Below are positions 15,651-24,745 of a stretch of DNA of 52,254 nucleotides, piece after piece. The position numbers and the translations under genes were made by a program. Each line of letters begins with the position of its first letter. Position 1 is the stretch's first letter. The stretch comes from Ruminococcaceae bacterium UBA5891 (lineage in GTDB: Bacteria > Bacillota > Clostridia > Oscillospirales > Acutalibacteraceae). The stretch is taken from positions 2,006 to 54,259 of the forward strand of contig DJET01000083.1 of NCBI GenBank assembly GCA_002431945.1, given 5' to 3'. The notes under the pieces were generated by a model. That model made no database searches and was not told the origin of the DNA. It saw only the letters and a program-made list of their open reading frames with translations.

Positions 15651-16394
15651 TTATTCCTCTTCCTCGTCTTCGGGCATATCCCAGTTGTGCCAAACCGCCT
15701 GAACGTCGTCGTTTTCTTCAAGCATATCTATAAGCTTTTCCATTTTGGCGGCGGTTTCCTCGTCGTCGATCGTCGTCATAGTTTGGGGAATATACTCGTT
15801 TTCGGCGGATATAAAATCATAGCCCTTGGCTTCAAGCGCGTCGCGCACGGCGCCTATTTCGTTCGGGTCGGTTGCAATTTCAAAAACATCGCCGTCGGAA
15901 TTAAAGTCCTCTGCGCCTGCCTCAAGCGCGTCCTCCATAACGGTATCCTCGTCGCGTCCCTCGGCTTCTATTCTTATTATACCCTTGCGGTCAAACATAA
16001 AGGTTACCGAGCCGCTTTGACCTAAATTGCCGCCGCATTTGTCAAAATAGTGGCGCATTTCGCCCGCAGTGCGGTTGCGGTTATCGGTAAGGGCTTCAAC
16101 TACAACGGCAACGCCCGAAGGACCGTAGCCCTCGTATGTTAATTCCTCGTAATTGTTGGCTTCGCCGTCGCCCGCCGCCTTTTTAATAATTCTTTCAATG
16201 TTATCGTTCGGCACGTTTGCCGCCTTTGCTTTTGCAATTGCGTCCTTTAACTTGCTGTTTTCGTTGGGGTTTGCGCCGCCCGTTTTAACTATAACCGAAA
16301 TTTCTCTGCCTATCTTGGTAAAGATTTTCGCTTTTGCGGCGTCGGTTTTTTCCTTTTTGCGTTTAATATTGTTCCACTTCGAATGTCCTGACAT
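15651..16394 (-). CDS. yebC: YebC/PmpR family protein
   Basis: A 247-residue member of the YebC family (TACO1-like), known as a DNA-binding regulator in some bacteria and recently tied to ribosome stalling relief. The family start MSGHSKWNNIK, the KAKAANVPNDNIERI helix, the YEGYGPSGVAVVVE strand and the C-terminal acidic domain are all present, at normal length. ATG start with AGAGGGA upstream. It follows dusB by 35 bases on the same strand and is probably in its transcript. Confidence 0.95.
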   Translation of the reverse strand: MSGHSKWNNIKRKKEKTDAAKAKIFTKIGREISVIVKTGGANPNENSKLKDAIAKAKAANVPNDNIERIIKKAAGDGEANNYEELTYEGYGPSGVAVVVEALTDNRNRTAGEMRHYFDKCGGNLGQSGSVTFMFDRKGIIRIEAEGRDEDTVMEDALEAGAEDFNSDGDVFEIATDPNEIGAVRDALEAKGYDFISAENEYIPQTMTTIDDEETAAKMEKLIDMLEENDDVQAVWHNWDMPEDEEEE

Positions 16395-16429
16395 TATTAT
16401 TATCCCTCTTTCAAGTTATCTTGATAATT

Positions 16430-17401
16430 TTACCACATATCTTTATTCTGTTCAAGTGCTTTTTCGCAAATGTTTTCAATATCGTTAAAGCAGCTTATCT
16501 CTCCGCACATACGTCTTAGCTGTGCCGCGCCCTCAAGTCCGCGCATATACCATGCGGTGTGCTTGCGCGATTCAAGTATTGCTATATGCGGGTCCTTGTA
16601 TTTTTCCATAAGCCGTATCTGCTCTTTTAAAACGGAAAATCTTTCGTTAAGCGGCGGCGCCTTGTAGCTTTTTCCGCCTAAAGCCGCGTTTATTTCGCTG
16701 AAAACAAACGGGTTGCCCTGCGCCGCTCTGCCCACGGCCACAAAATCGCACCCTGTGGCGGAATACATATAAAGCGCGCTTTTGCCGTCCGATACGTCTC
16801 CGTTGCCTATAACGGGTATTTTAACCGCCTGTTTAACCGCCGCTATCGTTTTATAGTCTATTCCGGGGGCGTACATCTGCTCCCTTGTTCTGCCGTGAAC
16901 CGTTACCGCGGCGGCGCCTGCCGCCTCGCACCGCTTTGCAAGCTCCGGCGCGTTTATATGTCCGTCGTCGTACCCCGTGCGCATTTTAACGGTAACCGGC
17001 ACGTTTACGGCGTTTACCACCGCTTTTACGATTTCCCCGGCAAGGCGCGGATCCTTCATAAGCGCGCTGCCGCCGCCGTTTCCCGCAACCTTAGGAGCGG
17101 GGCAGCCCATATTTATATCAATAAAATCGGGGCTAAAGCCAAGCGCCGAGGCGGCGGCGTTTGCCATAATTTCAGGTTCGCTGCCGAAAAGCTGCGAGGC
17201 AAACGGCCGCTCCTTTTCAGAGCATGAAAGCAGCGAGGCGGATTTTTTATCCTTAAGCGTAATACCGCGCGCGCTTGTAAGCTCGCCTACGGTAAAGGCG
17301 GCGCCGTAACGCACGCAAATTTCACGCATTGCGCGGTCTGCAACCCCCGCCATAGGGGCTAACGCCGCATAACCTTTAATTTCAATATCCTTAATCTTCA
17401 T
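16430..17401 (-). CDS. dusB: tRNA-dihydrouridine synthase (DusB-type)
   Basis: FMN/NADPH enzyme reducing uridines in the tRNA D-loop. The 323-residue TIM-barrel protein shows LAPMAGVADRAMR near the N-terminus, DINMGCPAPKV with the catalytic Cys, MRTGYDD, VHGRTREQMY and GNGDVSDGKSA, all in family order. The first residues MKIKDIEIKG fit the usual Dus start, fixing ATG 17401. A consensus promoter ends only six bases before this ATG, leaving no room for a ribosome binding site. Confidence 0.95.
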   Translation of the reverse strand: MKIKDIEIKGYAALAPMAGVADRAMREICVRYGAAFTVGELTSARGITLKDKKSASLLSCSEKERPFASQLFGSEPEIMANAAASALGFSPDFIDINMGCPAPKVAGNGGGSALMKDPRLAGEIVKAVVNAVNVPVTVKMRTGYDDGHINAPELAKRCEAAGAAAVTVHGRTREQMYAPGIDYKTIAAVKQAVKIPVIGNGDVSDGKSALYMYSATGCDFVAVGRAAQGNPFVFSEINAALGGKSYKAPPLNERFSVLKEQIRLMEKYKDPHIAILESRKHTAWYMRGLEGAAQLRRMCGEISCFNDIENICEKALEQNKDMW

Positions 17402-17407
17402 ACCAAG

Positions 17408-17436
17408 ATTATATACGAAATATTAACAATAGTCAA
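17408..17436 (-). promoter_or_regulatory. dusB promoter (leaderless)
   Basis: On the minus strand TTGACT (17431-17436), exactly 17 bases, TATAAT (17408-17413). The dusB ATG begins seven bases after the -10, at the expected transcription start. Confidence 0.75.
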
Positions 17437-17453
17437 ATTTTTTTAAAAAGGGC

Positions 17454-17482
17454 GTGACAATAATTAAAAATAATGCTATACT
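17454..17482 (+). promoter_or_regulatory. polA operon promoter
   Basis: GTGACA (17454-17459), a 17-base spacer and TATACT (17477-17482). Transcription would start near 17489, which rules out the in-frame ATG at 17473 as polA start. It is divergent from the dusB promoter, 18 bases away. Confidence 0.7.
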
Positions 17483-17514
17483 ATAAGAAATATGTTTATA
17501 TCGGAGCTGATTTT

Positions 17515-20046
17515 TTGAAGCTGCTTGCAATAGACGGAAACAGCATAATAAACCGCGCCTTTTACGGGATAAGACTGCTTACTACCAAGGACGGCAAATA
17601 CACTAACGCGGTTTACGGTTTTATAAATATTTTAAATAGGCTGCTTGAAAGCGAAAAGCCGGATGGCGTGGCGGTTGCCTTTGACCTTAAGGCGCCCACA
17701 TTCAGACATAAAAGGTACGAAGCTTATAAAGCGGGCAGAAAGGGAATGCCTGCGGAACTTGCCGAGCAGCTGCCCGTTATGAAGGAATGGCTTAAGCTTG
17801 CGGGCTACACCTGTATAGAGTGCGAGGGATACGAGGCGGACGATATTTTAGGCACGCTGGCGACTCTTTGCGAAAAAGAGGGCAGCGAGTGCGTTATAGC
17901 CACGGGCGACCGTGATTCCTTGCAGCTGATTTCCGATAATACGCGCGTACTGCTTACCGCAACAAAAATGGGTAAGCCCGAAATTATAAATTACAATAAA
18001 GAGGCGCTTTTTCAAAAATACGGTCTTACGCCCCCCGAAATGATAGAGCTTAAAAGCCTTATGGGCGATTCTTCGGATAATATACCGGGCGTTGCGGGTA
18101 TAGGCGAAAAAACCGCTACCGATCTGATCTCGCGTTTTCATTCGGTAGATTATATTTATGAAAATCTTGATACGCTTGATATTAAGGACGGGGTTCGCAA
18201 AAAGCTGGCGGACGGCAGGGAAAGCGCCTTTTTAAGCCGTGAGCTCGGAACGATCTGCCGCACTGCGCCGATAAATGAAAATATTTCCGATTATAAAACG
18301 GGCGAGCGGAACGATAAAGAGCTTGCGCGCCTTATGACAAGGCTTGAATTTTTTAAGCTTATGGAAAAAATGGGGCTTACGCCCGATAATACCTCATTGC
18401 AGACCGCTATCGACTTATCCGACGTAAAAAGCTTTTGCAAAACGGAGAATAACAGCCTTAAATCCGAAAAGCAGCTTGATATATATATACAGGACGGCAA
18501 AGCGGCGCTTGTCTGCGGCGAGAAGGTATGCTTTGCGGACGAAAAAACGCTTAAAGCCGTTCTTACAAGTGCGGATATAAGCAAAAGGGTGTATGATTAT
18601 AAAAATCTTTACAAAGTCTGCACCGATATTTGCAAGGTTAAGTTTGACGCAATGCTGGCGGCGTATCTGTGCAATCCGTCGGCTTCGTCTTATTCGGCGG
18701 AACGGCTTATTAAAGAATATGTAACGCAGGAAACAAAAACCGATTTTGAAGACGAAATATTAAAAAACGCCTGCCTTTTTTCGCTTGCGTGCGATACCCT
18801 TGAAAAGGAGCTTGAAGCCACGGGGCAGAAAAAGCTGCTTGACGAAATAGAAATTCCGCTGGCGCGGGTGCTCGGCAGTATGGAGCTTTGCGGCTTTTTG
18901 GCAGACAGCGAGGGGCTTGGGGCTCTTTCGGAAGAATTAGGCGCGCGCATTAAGGTGATTGAAAGGGAAATATACGACCTTGTAGGGTACGAGTTTAACC
19001 TTAATTCGCCAAAGCAGCTCGGAACGGCGCTGTTTGAAAAATTAGGTCTGCCCGCCAAAAAGAAAACCAAAAGCGGTTACAGCACGGGGGCGGAGGTTTT
19101 AGAAGGTCTGCGCTATGCGCACCCCGCGGTTTCGCTGCTGCTTTCTTACAGGCAGCTTGCAAAGCTTAAATCAACCTATGCGGACGGTCTTCGCGATTGT
19201 GTTGCAAGCGACGGCAGAATACACTCAACCTTTAACCAAACCGAGGCGCGCACGGGCAGAATAAGCTCGTCCGAGCCTAATTTGCAGAACATTCCCGTTC
19301 GCACTGAGGAGGGTAAGAGACTGCGAGAATACTTTACTGCGCCTGACGGAAAGGTGCTGTGCGACGCGGATTATTCGCAGATAGAGCTTCGCGTGCTGGC
19401 AAGCATTGCAAACGACGAGAATATGATAAACGCATTTAAAAGCGGCGCCGATATTCACACCGCAACCGCGGCGCAGGTTTTCGGTATGCCTGAGGATATG
19501 GTAACGCCGGAGCTTAGAAGCCGTGCCAAGGCGGTTAATTTCGGTATTGTTTACGGAATAGGCGCTTTCTCGCTTTCAAAGGATATCGGCGTTTCAAGAG
19601 CCGAAGCAGACAGATACATTAAAAATTATCTTGCCACGTATAAGGGCGTTGCGGCTTATATGGAAAACACTATCGAGCAAGCCAAAAGGGACGGATATGT
19701 TACCACATATTACGGAAGAAGAAGGTATTTGCCGGAGCTTTCAAACTCTAACGGCAATTTGCGTGCGTTCGGCGAGCGTGTGGCAAGAAATGCCCCGATA
19801 CAGGGAACCGCTGCCGATATTATAAAAATTGCAATGATAAGGGTGTACGACAGGCTTAAAAGTGAATTGCCGAACGCAAGGCTTATTTTGCAGGTGCACG
19901 ACGAGCTTATTGTAGAATGCGACGAAAAGGACGCAAAGGCTGCCTGCACGGTTTTGACCGAGGAAATGGAAAACGCCGCAAGCCTTGCCGTAAGGCTTAC
20001 TGCCGAGGCGCATTACGGTAAAACCTGGTTAGAGGCAAAGGGATAA
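17515..20046 (+). CDS. polA: DNA polymerase I
   Basis: Repair and Okazaki-fragment-processing polymerase. From TTG 17515 it has 843 residues. Residues 1-~290 form the 5'-3' nuclease (AIDGNSIINRAFYG, EADDILGTLA, GDRDSLQLI, GDSSDNIPGVAGIGEKTA). The middle ~300-450 is a 3'-5' exonuclease fold without the DxE catalytic pair, so proofreading is probably absent, as in many Firmicutes. The polymerase part has motif A DYSQIELR (619-626), motif B RSRAKAVNFGIVYG and motif C QVHDELIVE. TTG is chosen because GGAG lies at 17503-17506 and the promoter -10 overlaps the earlier ATG. Its TAA overlaps the next ATG by one base. Confidence 0.96.
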   Translation: MKLLAIDGNSIINRAFYGIRLLTTKDGKYTNAVYGFINILNRLLESEKPDGVAVAFDLKAPTFRHKRYEAYKAGRKGMPAELAEQLPVMKEWLKLAGYTCIECEGYEADDILGTLATLCEKEGSECVIATGDRDSLQLISDNTRVLLTATKMGKPEIINYNKEALFQKYGLTPPEMIELKSLMGDSSDNIPGVAGIGEKTATDLISRFHSVDYIYENLDTLDIKDGVRKKLADGRESAFLSRELGTICRTAPINENISDYKTGERNDKELARLMTRLEFFKLMEKMGLTPDNTSLQTAIDLSDVKSFCKTENNSLKSEKQLDIYIQDGKAALVCGEKVCFADEKTLKAVLTSADISKRVYDYKNLYKVCTDICKVKFDAMLAAYLCNPSASSYSAERLIKEYVTQETKTDFEDEILKNACLFSLACDTLEKELEATGQKKLLDEIEIPLARVLGSMELCGFLADSEGLGALSEELGARIKVIEREIYDLVGYEFNLNSPKQLGTALFEKLGLPAKKKTKSGYSTGAEVLEGLRYAHPAVSLLLSYRQLAKLKSTYADGLRDCVASDGRIHSTFNQTEARTGRISSSEPNLQNIPVRTEEGKRLREYFTAPDGKVLCDADYSQIELRVLASIANDENMINAFKSGADIHTATAAQVFGMPEDMVTPELRSRAKAVNFGIVYGIGAFSLSKDIGVSRAEADRYIKNYLATYKGVAAYMENTIEQAKRDGYVTTYYGRRRYLPELSNSNGNLRAFGERVARNAPIQGTAADIIKIAMIRVYDRLKSELPNARLILQVHDELIVECDEKDAKAACTVLTEEMENAASLAVRLTAEAHYGKTWLEAKG

Positions 20047-20915
20047 TGAACATTTTATTCGTTTGTACCGGAAACACCTGCCGCAGCCCTATGGCAGAGG
20101 GGTACTTAAATTCAAAGGGCGTTAAGGGTTTGTGCGTTAAAAGCCGCGGTACTGCGGCGGACGGTATGCCCGTAAGCATTAACGCCGTAAATGCTATGAA
20201 GGATATCGGCATAGATATTTCTTCGCATATATCAAAGCAGATAACAGGCGGCGATATTTTGTGGGCGGATAAAATAATTTGTATGTCGCCTTCGCATAAA
20301 GCGGCGCTTGAGGGCTGTAATGTGCCGAATGTTAAGCTTTATGTTTTGGGCGGCGGCATAAGCGACCCTTACGGCGGCGATAAGAATGTTTACAAAAACT
20401 GCCGCGATGAAATTATTTCGGCAATAGATAAGCTTTTAAGCGACGGTTTTTTCGGCGGCTTTAGAGTTGTTCCGATCGGTGAAAAACACATTAAGCCTAT
20501 CGCTATGCTTGAAAGGGTATGCTTTTCACAGCCGTGGTCGGCAGAGGGTATTATAGAGTCGTACAAAAGCGGCACCGTATTTTTTGCGGCGGAAAACAGC
20601 GAGCATATGCTCGGCTACATAGGTATTAAGCCCGTGCTTGACGAGGGTTATATAACAAACGTGGCGGTTTTTCCGCAGTACAGAAGGCAAGGCGTTGCAT
20701 CTGCCCTTATAGAAAGGGTATTTGAACTTGCAAAGGAACGCAAATTAAGCTTTGTATCTCTTGAGGTACGCGTTTCGAATATAAACGCCGTAAGCCTTTA
20801 TGAAAAATACGGCTTTAAAACCGAGGGCAGAAGACGCGATTTTTACAGAAACCCGCGCGAGGACGCGTATATAATGACGAAAAGGTTTGAAAATAATGAA
20901 GATACTTGCGATTGA
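20046..20915 (+). CDS. Low-molecular-weight phosphatase fused to RimI-type acetyltransferase
   Basis: A single 289-residue frame joining two normally separate proteins. Residues 1-~135 are a low-molecular-weight protein phosphatase: C7-x5-R13-S14 P-loop in VCTGNTCRSPMAEG and a DPYGG general-acid loop. Thr at position 11 of the loop, rather than Ile/Leu, may favour phosphoarginine as in YwlE-type enzymes (inference). Residues ~140-289 are a GNAT with the acetyl-CoA motif YRRQGVASAL, NAVSLYEKYGF and a RRRDFYR end typical of RimI, which acetylates the N-terminal Ala of ribosomal protein S18. It overlaps polA by one base and tsaD by 20, the usual rimI-tsaD pairing. Confidence 0.88.
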   Translation: MNILFVCTGNTCRSPMAEGYLNSKGVKGLCVKSRGTAADGMPVSINAVNAMKDIGIDISSHISKQITGGDILWADKIICMSPSHKAALEGCNVPNVKLYVLGGGISDPYGGDKNVYKNCRDEIISAIDKLLSDGFFGGFRVVPIGEKHIKPIAMLERVCFSQPWSAEGIIESYKSGTVFFAAENSEHMLGYIGIKPVLDEGYITNVAVFPQYRRQGVASALIERVFELAKERKLSFVSLEVRVSNINAVSLYEKYGFKTEGRRRDFYRNPREDAYIMTKRFENNEDTCD

Positions 20916-21903
20916 AAGCTCCTGCGATGAAACGGCGGCGGCGGTAACAGAGGAACGAGAGGTACTCTCAAGCGTTGTTTCAACCCAGATAGCCGAGCAT
21001 AAAATATACGGCGGCGTAGTGCCTGAAATTGCCTCGCGCCGCCATACTGAGGCAATAAGCACCGTAGTTAAGGAAGCATTGGATAAAGCCTCGCTTACCT
21101 ACGGCGATATTGACGCCGTGGCTGTCACCTTTGCGCCTGGGCTTATAGGGGCGCTGCTTGTTGGAGTTAATTTTGCAAAGGGGCTTGCGCTTTCGCTTAA
21201 CAAACCGCTTATACCCGTGCATCATCTGCGCTCGCATATAGCGGCGAATTACATAACAAACCCCGATTTAAAGCCGCCGTTTCTTTGCCTTTTGGTTTCG
21301 GGCGGAAACACGGTAATAGCCGAGGTAACCGACTATACAAAATTTAAAATTTTAGGCGGCACAAGAGATGACGCCGCCGGCGAATGTTTTGATAAGGCGG
21401 CGCGCTGTATGGGGCTTGAATATCCGGGCGGCGTTAATCTTGACAAAACAGCCACAAAGGCCGATACAAAGAAATATCCGCTGCCGTTTCCGCACGTAAG
21501 CTCCGGTGAATTTGATTTCAGCTTTTCGGGGCTTAAAACAGCAGTTATGAATCTTGTTAACAATTCCGCGCAAAAAGGTGATATAATAGATGTACCCGTG
21601 GTTTGCGCAACCGTAAGGCAGCGCGTGTGCGATGTGCTAATAGAAAAAACAATGTCTGCGGCGGAAAAATACGGTTATAAAACCGTGGCGGTTGCAGGCG
21701 GAGTATCGGCAAACAGCGAATTAAGACTTCGTATGGCAAACGAATGCGAAAAGCGCGGTATAAAGCTTTATTATCCTAAGCTTTGCTATTGCGGCGATAA
21801 CGCGGCAATGGTAGGCGTTCAGGCGTATTACGAATTTTTAAGCGGCAATATAGGTAATTCATCGCTTAACGCCGCGGCTACTATGCCGATAGATTACAGA
21901 TGA
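20896..21903 (+). CDS. tsaD: tRNA N6-threonylcarbamoyladenosine transferase TsaD
   Basis: Catalytic subunit that, with TsaB and TsaE, moves threonylcarbamoyl to A37 of ANN-decoding tRNAs. The 335-residue protein has the ASKH-fold start LAIESSCDETAAA, metal motif VHHLRSHI, LLVSGGNT, the GECFDKAAR segment, SFSGLKTAV and AVAGGVSANSELR. ATG 20896 is used rather than TTG 20887 because the product then begins MKILAIES as in homologues. The start lies 20 bases inside the phosphatase-RimI gene, with AAAGG upstream. Confidence 0.96.
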   Translation: MKILAIESSCDETAAAVTEEREVLSSVVSTQIAEHKIYGGVVPEIASRRHTEAISTVVKEALDKASLTYGDIDAVAVTFAPGLIGALLVGVNFAKGLALSLNKPLIPVHHLRSHIAANYITNPDLKPPFLCLLVSGGNTVIAEVTDYTKFKILGGTRDDAAGECFDKAARCMGLEYPGGVNLDKTATKADTKKYPLPFPHVSSGEFDFSFSGLKTAVMNLVNNSAQKGDIIDVPVVCATVRQRVCDVLIEKTMSAAEKYGYKTVAVAGGVSANSELRLRMANECEKRGIKLYYPKLCYCGDNAAMVGVQAYYEFLSGNIGNSSLNAAATMPIDYR

Positions 21904-21918
21904 AAGGAACGAATTTAA

Positions 21919-22812
21919 GTGAACGGTAAAACTCTTGTTATAGTAAATCCCTGTTCGGGAAAAGCTAAAATGCGTACCGAGCTTTTAGGAGTTGTTGAAA
22001 TACTTTCGGGGGACGGCAGTTTGGTTACGGTTTATCCCACAAAGGAAAGGGGAGACGCAACGCGTTTTGCGGCTTCTTTAAAAGAAAACGAATACGATAA
22101 AATCGTAGTCTGCGGGGGAGACGGCACTTTAAACGAGGTAATAACCGGTCTTATGACGGCGGGCCTACATTATACGCTTGGATATATACCCTCCGGTACG
22201 CTTAACGAGTGGTCAAGCGGTCTGCGCATTTCAAGAAGCATAAAGCAGGCGGCGGCGGATATTACCACCGGTAAAAAGGTTGTGCTTGATATAGGAAAAT
22301 TCGGTGATAAATATTTTTCTTATACCGCGTCCTTCGGCGCTTTTACCGACGCTTCGTATTCCGCACCGCAGGATGTAAAAAACGTGCTCGGTCAGGCGGC
22401 TTACTTTTTTGAGGGTATAAAAAGTCTCGGAAACATAAAGCCCGTTCACCTTAAATTTACGGCGGACGGACGCGAGGAGGAGGGGGATTTCCTTTTCGGC
22501 GCCGTTTCAAACTCAATGTCGGTAGGGGGCATTGTAAAGTTTGATGAAACCGTTGTAAAGCTTAACGACGGCAAATTTGAAATACTGCTTATCCGCAATC
22601 CCGATAATATTTTAAAGCTTCAGCCCGTTATAGACGGCATACTTAAAAAGGATTTAGACCGTCAGGGCATAGAGTTTTTCACGGCGGAAAGCATTACCGT
22701 AACGGGCGGCGACGGGCTTTCCTGGACGCTTGACGGCGAGTATGCGCGCGGAGAAGATACGGTTGAAATTAAAAATCTTCACAATGCAATAGAGCTTATA
22801 GTTCCGCAATAA
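21919..22812 (+). CDS. Diacylglycerol/lipid kinase (YegS/DgkB family)
   Basis: A 297-residue ATP-dependent lipid kinase with the family Rossmann start VIVNPCSGKAK, the nucleotide motif CGGDGTLNEV (~70-79) and IPSGTLNEWSSGL, an unusual form of the usual PxGTxNDxA. The C-terminal beta domain has WTLDGEY. It probably phosphorylates diacylglycerol or a related lipid at the cytosolic membrane face. GTG start at 21919 with AAAGGAA 8-15 bases upstream. It sits 15 bases after tsaD and 17 before mreB in the cell-elongation operon. Confidence 0.87.
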   Translation: MNGKTLVIVNPCSGKAKMRTELLGVVEILSGDGSLVTVYPTKERGDATRFAASLKENEYDKIVVCGGDGTLNEVITGLMTAGLHYTLGYIPSGTLNEWSSGLRISRSIKQAAADITTGKKVVLDIGKFGDKYFSYTASFGAFTDASYSAPQDVKNVLGQAAYFFEGIKSLGNIKPVHLKFTADGREEEGDFLFGAVSNSMSVGGIVKFDETVVKLNDGKFEILLIRNPDNILKLQPVIDGILKKDLDRQGIEFFTAESITVTGGDGLSWTLDGEYARGEDTVEIKNLHNAIELIVPQ

Positions 22813-22829
22813 AATAAGGGAGTTTTCAT

Positions 22830-23849
22830 ATGTTTACAAGAGATATAGGAGTGGACCTCGGCACGGCGAACACGCTTGTTTGCGTAAAGGGAAAGGGTAT
22901 TATAATGCGCGAGCCATCGGTTGTGGCTTACGATATAAGAAACGACGCGGTGCGCGCCGTAGGCACCGAAGCTAAGGAAATGATAGGCAGAACGCCAGGC
23001 TCCATTGTTGCGGTGAGGCCGCTCAAGGACGGCGTTATAGCAGACTTTGACGTTACCGCGGCAATGCTTAAAAGATTTATAAGGCAGGCGCTTAAGGGCT
23101 CGGTCTTCTCGCGCGTTCGTATGGTGGTTTGCATACCCGCAGGCGTTACCGAGGTTGAAAGCCGTGCGGTTTACGACGCGGCAAAGCAGGCGGGCGCTTC
23201 GGACGTTGATCTGGTTGAGGAGCCTATGGCGGCGGCGGTAGGCGCCGGTCTTCCCGTTTGGGACGCCGCGGGCAGTATGGTTGTAGACGTAGGCGGCGGC
23301 ACAAGCGAGGTTGCGGTTATCTCGCTCGGCGATATAGTTACGGCACAGTCGATCCGTGTTGCGGGTGACGATCTTGACGAGGCTATTATCGCATATGTAA
23401 GGAAAAAGCATAATTTGCTTATAGGCGAGCGCACCGCCGAGCAAATAAAAATAGATATAGGCTCCGCAAAGCCGTACGACGATGAGACCTCGGTTGAAAT
23501 TAAGGGACGTAATCAGGTGGACGGGCTACCCAAAAACGTTATAATTACGTCGGAAGAGGTGCGTAACGCTATGACCGACCCGATTTCGCAGATAATAGAT
23601 ACCATAAGGCTTACGCTTGAAAAAACTCCGCCGGAGCTTGCGGCGGATATTATAGACCGCGGCATAACCCTTACGGGCGGCGGCGCTCTGCTGCGCGGCT
23701 TTGCCGAGCTTATAGCCGAGGAAACGGGAATGCCCGTTACGGTTGCCGCAAATCCGCTTGATTGCGTGGTTTTGGGAACCGCTAAGCGCCTTGAGGCGGA
23801 CAGCGGCTTTGAAAATTATGTTTTCCGCCGCGGAAAACGCTTTAGATAA
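22830..23849 (+). CDS. mreB: Rod shape-determining protein MreB
   Basis: Bacterial actin homologue that guides peripheral wall synthesis along the membrane. The 339-residue product has all actin-fold signatures: phosphate 1 DLGTANTLV (9-17), connect 1, phosphate 2 VDVGGGTSEVAVIS (~151-164), and adenosine motif GITLTGGGALLRG. Full length. ATG with AAGGGAG upstream, followed 20 bases later by mreC. Confidence 0.97.
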   Translation: MFTRDIGVDLGTANTLVCVKGKGIIMREPSVVAYDIRNDAVRAVGTEAKEMIGRTPGSIVAVRPLKDGVIADFDVTAAMLKRFIRQALKGSVFSRVRMVVCIPAGVTEVESRAVYDAAKQAGASDVDLVEEPMAAAVGAGLPVWDAAGSMVVDVGGGTSEVAVISLGDIVTAQSIRVAGDDLDEAIIAYVRKKHNLLIGERTAEQIKIDIGSAKPYDDETSVEIKGRNQVDGLPKNVIITSEEVRNAMTDPISQIIDTIRLTLEKTPPELAADIIDRGITLTGGGALLRGFAELIAEETGMPVTVAANPLDCVVLGTAKRLEADSGFENYVFRRGKRFR

Positions 23850-23869
23850 TATTTTTTTGGAGGACGAAA

Positions 23870-24730
23870 ATGCGATTTTTCTTCCGCAGCCGTCAGTTTA
23901 AAATAATAGCCGCGGTTTTTGCTGCGCTTATAGTAATAGCCGCCGTAACCGCGGCGGTAGGGGGCAGAATGTCGCCCGGAGCAAATATTTTCGGCACCGT
24001 TACTGCGCCGTTCCGTTCCCTTGCTTCTAAAATTTCAGGCGGTATATCAAGCTTTGTTGAGGTTTATACCGAGGGCGAAAAGCTTAATATTAAAAACGCC
24101 GAGCTTGAAACCGAAATATCTGAGCTTAGAAAAAAGCTTGCCGATTACGAACAGGCGGTAAGCGAAAACGAGTTTTATAAAAATTATCTTGATATAAAGG
24201 ACGCCAACCCCTCCTTTAAATTTACGGCGGCAACGCTTATATCGCGCGATAAGGAAGACCCGTATAAGGGCTTTATTATAAATAAAGGCTCTGTAAACGG
24301 CATTTCGGCTCACGATCCCGTTATAACAGACGAGGGGCTTGTAGGCTACATAGGCGAGGTAGGGCTTACCACCTCTAAGGTTGTAACGGTGTTAAGCGCA
24401 GAGCTTACCGCAGGCGCGCTTGATAACCGTACAAGCGATTCGGGCGTGCTTTCGGGCAGCGCGGAGCTTGCAAGCGAGGGGCTAACCAAATTTTATAACC
24501 TTTCGCGTTCGTGCAATATAGCGGTGGGAGATTATGTTGTAACATCGGGCGAGGGAATATTCCCGAAAGGTCTTCTTATAGGCACGGTGCAAACAATAGG
24601 CAGCGATAAATACAATACCTCGATTTATGCAAATGTAAAGCCGTTTGCCGATATTGACGGCATCAGGGGAGTTATGGTAATAACCGAGTTTGAAGGTCAG
24701 GGCGGACTTGACCCCGAAAAAAGTAAGTAG
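23870..24730 (+). CDS. mreC: Rod shape-determining protein MreC
   Basis: Bitopic protein linking MreB to the periplasmic-side wall synthases. The 286-residue protein has one N-terminal membrane helix (~12-31), a coiled-coil (~70-100, rich in Glu/Lys/Leu), then the beta-barrel domain with DPVITDEGLVGYIGEV, SSGVLSG-like repeats and GDYVVTSGEGIFPKGLLIG. It lies between mreB and mreD with 20- and 15-base gaps. RBS TGGAGG. Confidence 0.94.
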   Translation: MRFFFRSRQFKIIAAVFAALIVIAAVTAAVGGRMSPGANIFGTVTAPFRSLASKISGGISSFVEVYTEGEKLNIKNAELETEISELRKKLADYEQAVSENEFYKNYLDIKDANPSFKFTAATLISRDKEDPYKGFIINKGSVNGISAHDPVITDEGLVGYIGEVGLTTSKVVTVLSAELTAGALDNRTSDSGVLSGSAELASEGLTKFYNLSRSCNIAVGDYVVTSGEGIFPKGLLIGTVQTIGSDKYNTSIYANVKPFADIDGIRGVMVITEFEGQGGLDPEKSK

Positions 24731-24745
24731 GAAACGGAGAACAAG

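Noticed and set aside
17473..17514. Longer N-terminus for DNA polymerase I
   Set aside because: The ATG lies at the -10 box of a good promoter, upstream of the expected transcription start, and the TTG at 17515 has a ribosome site and matches family N-termini.
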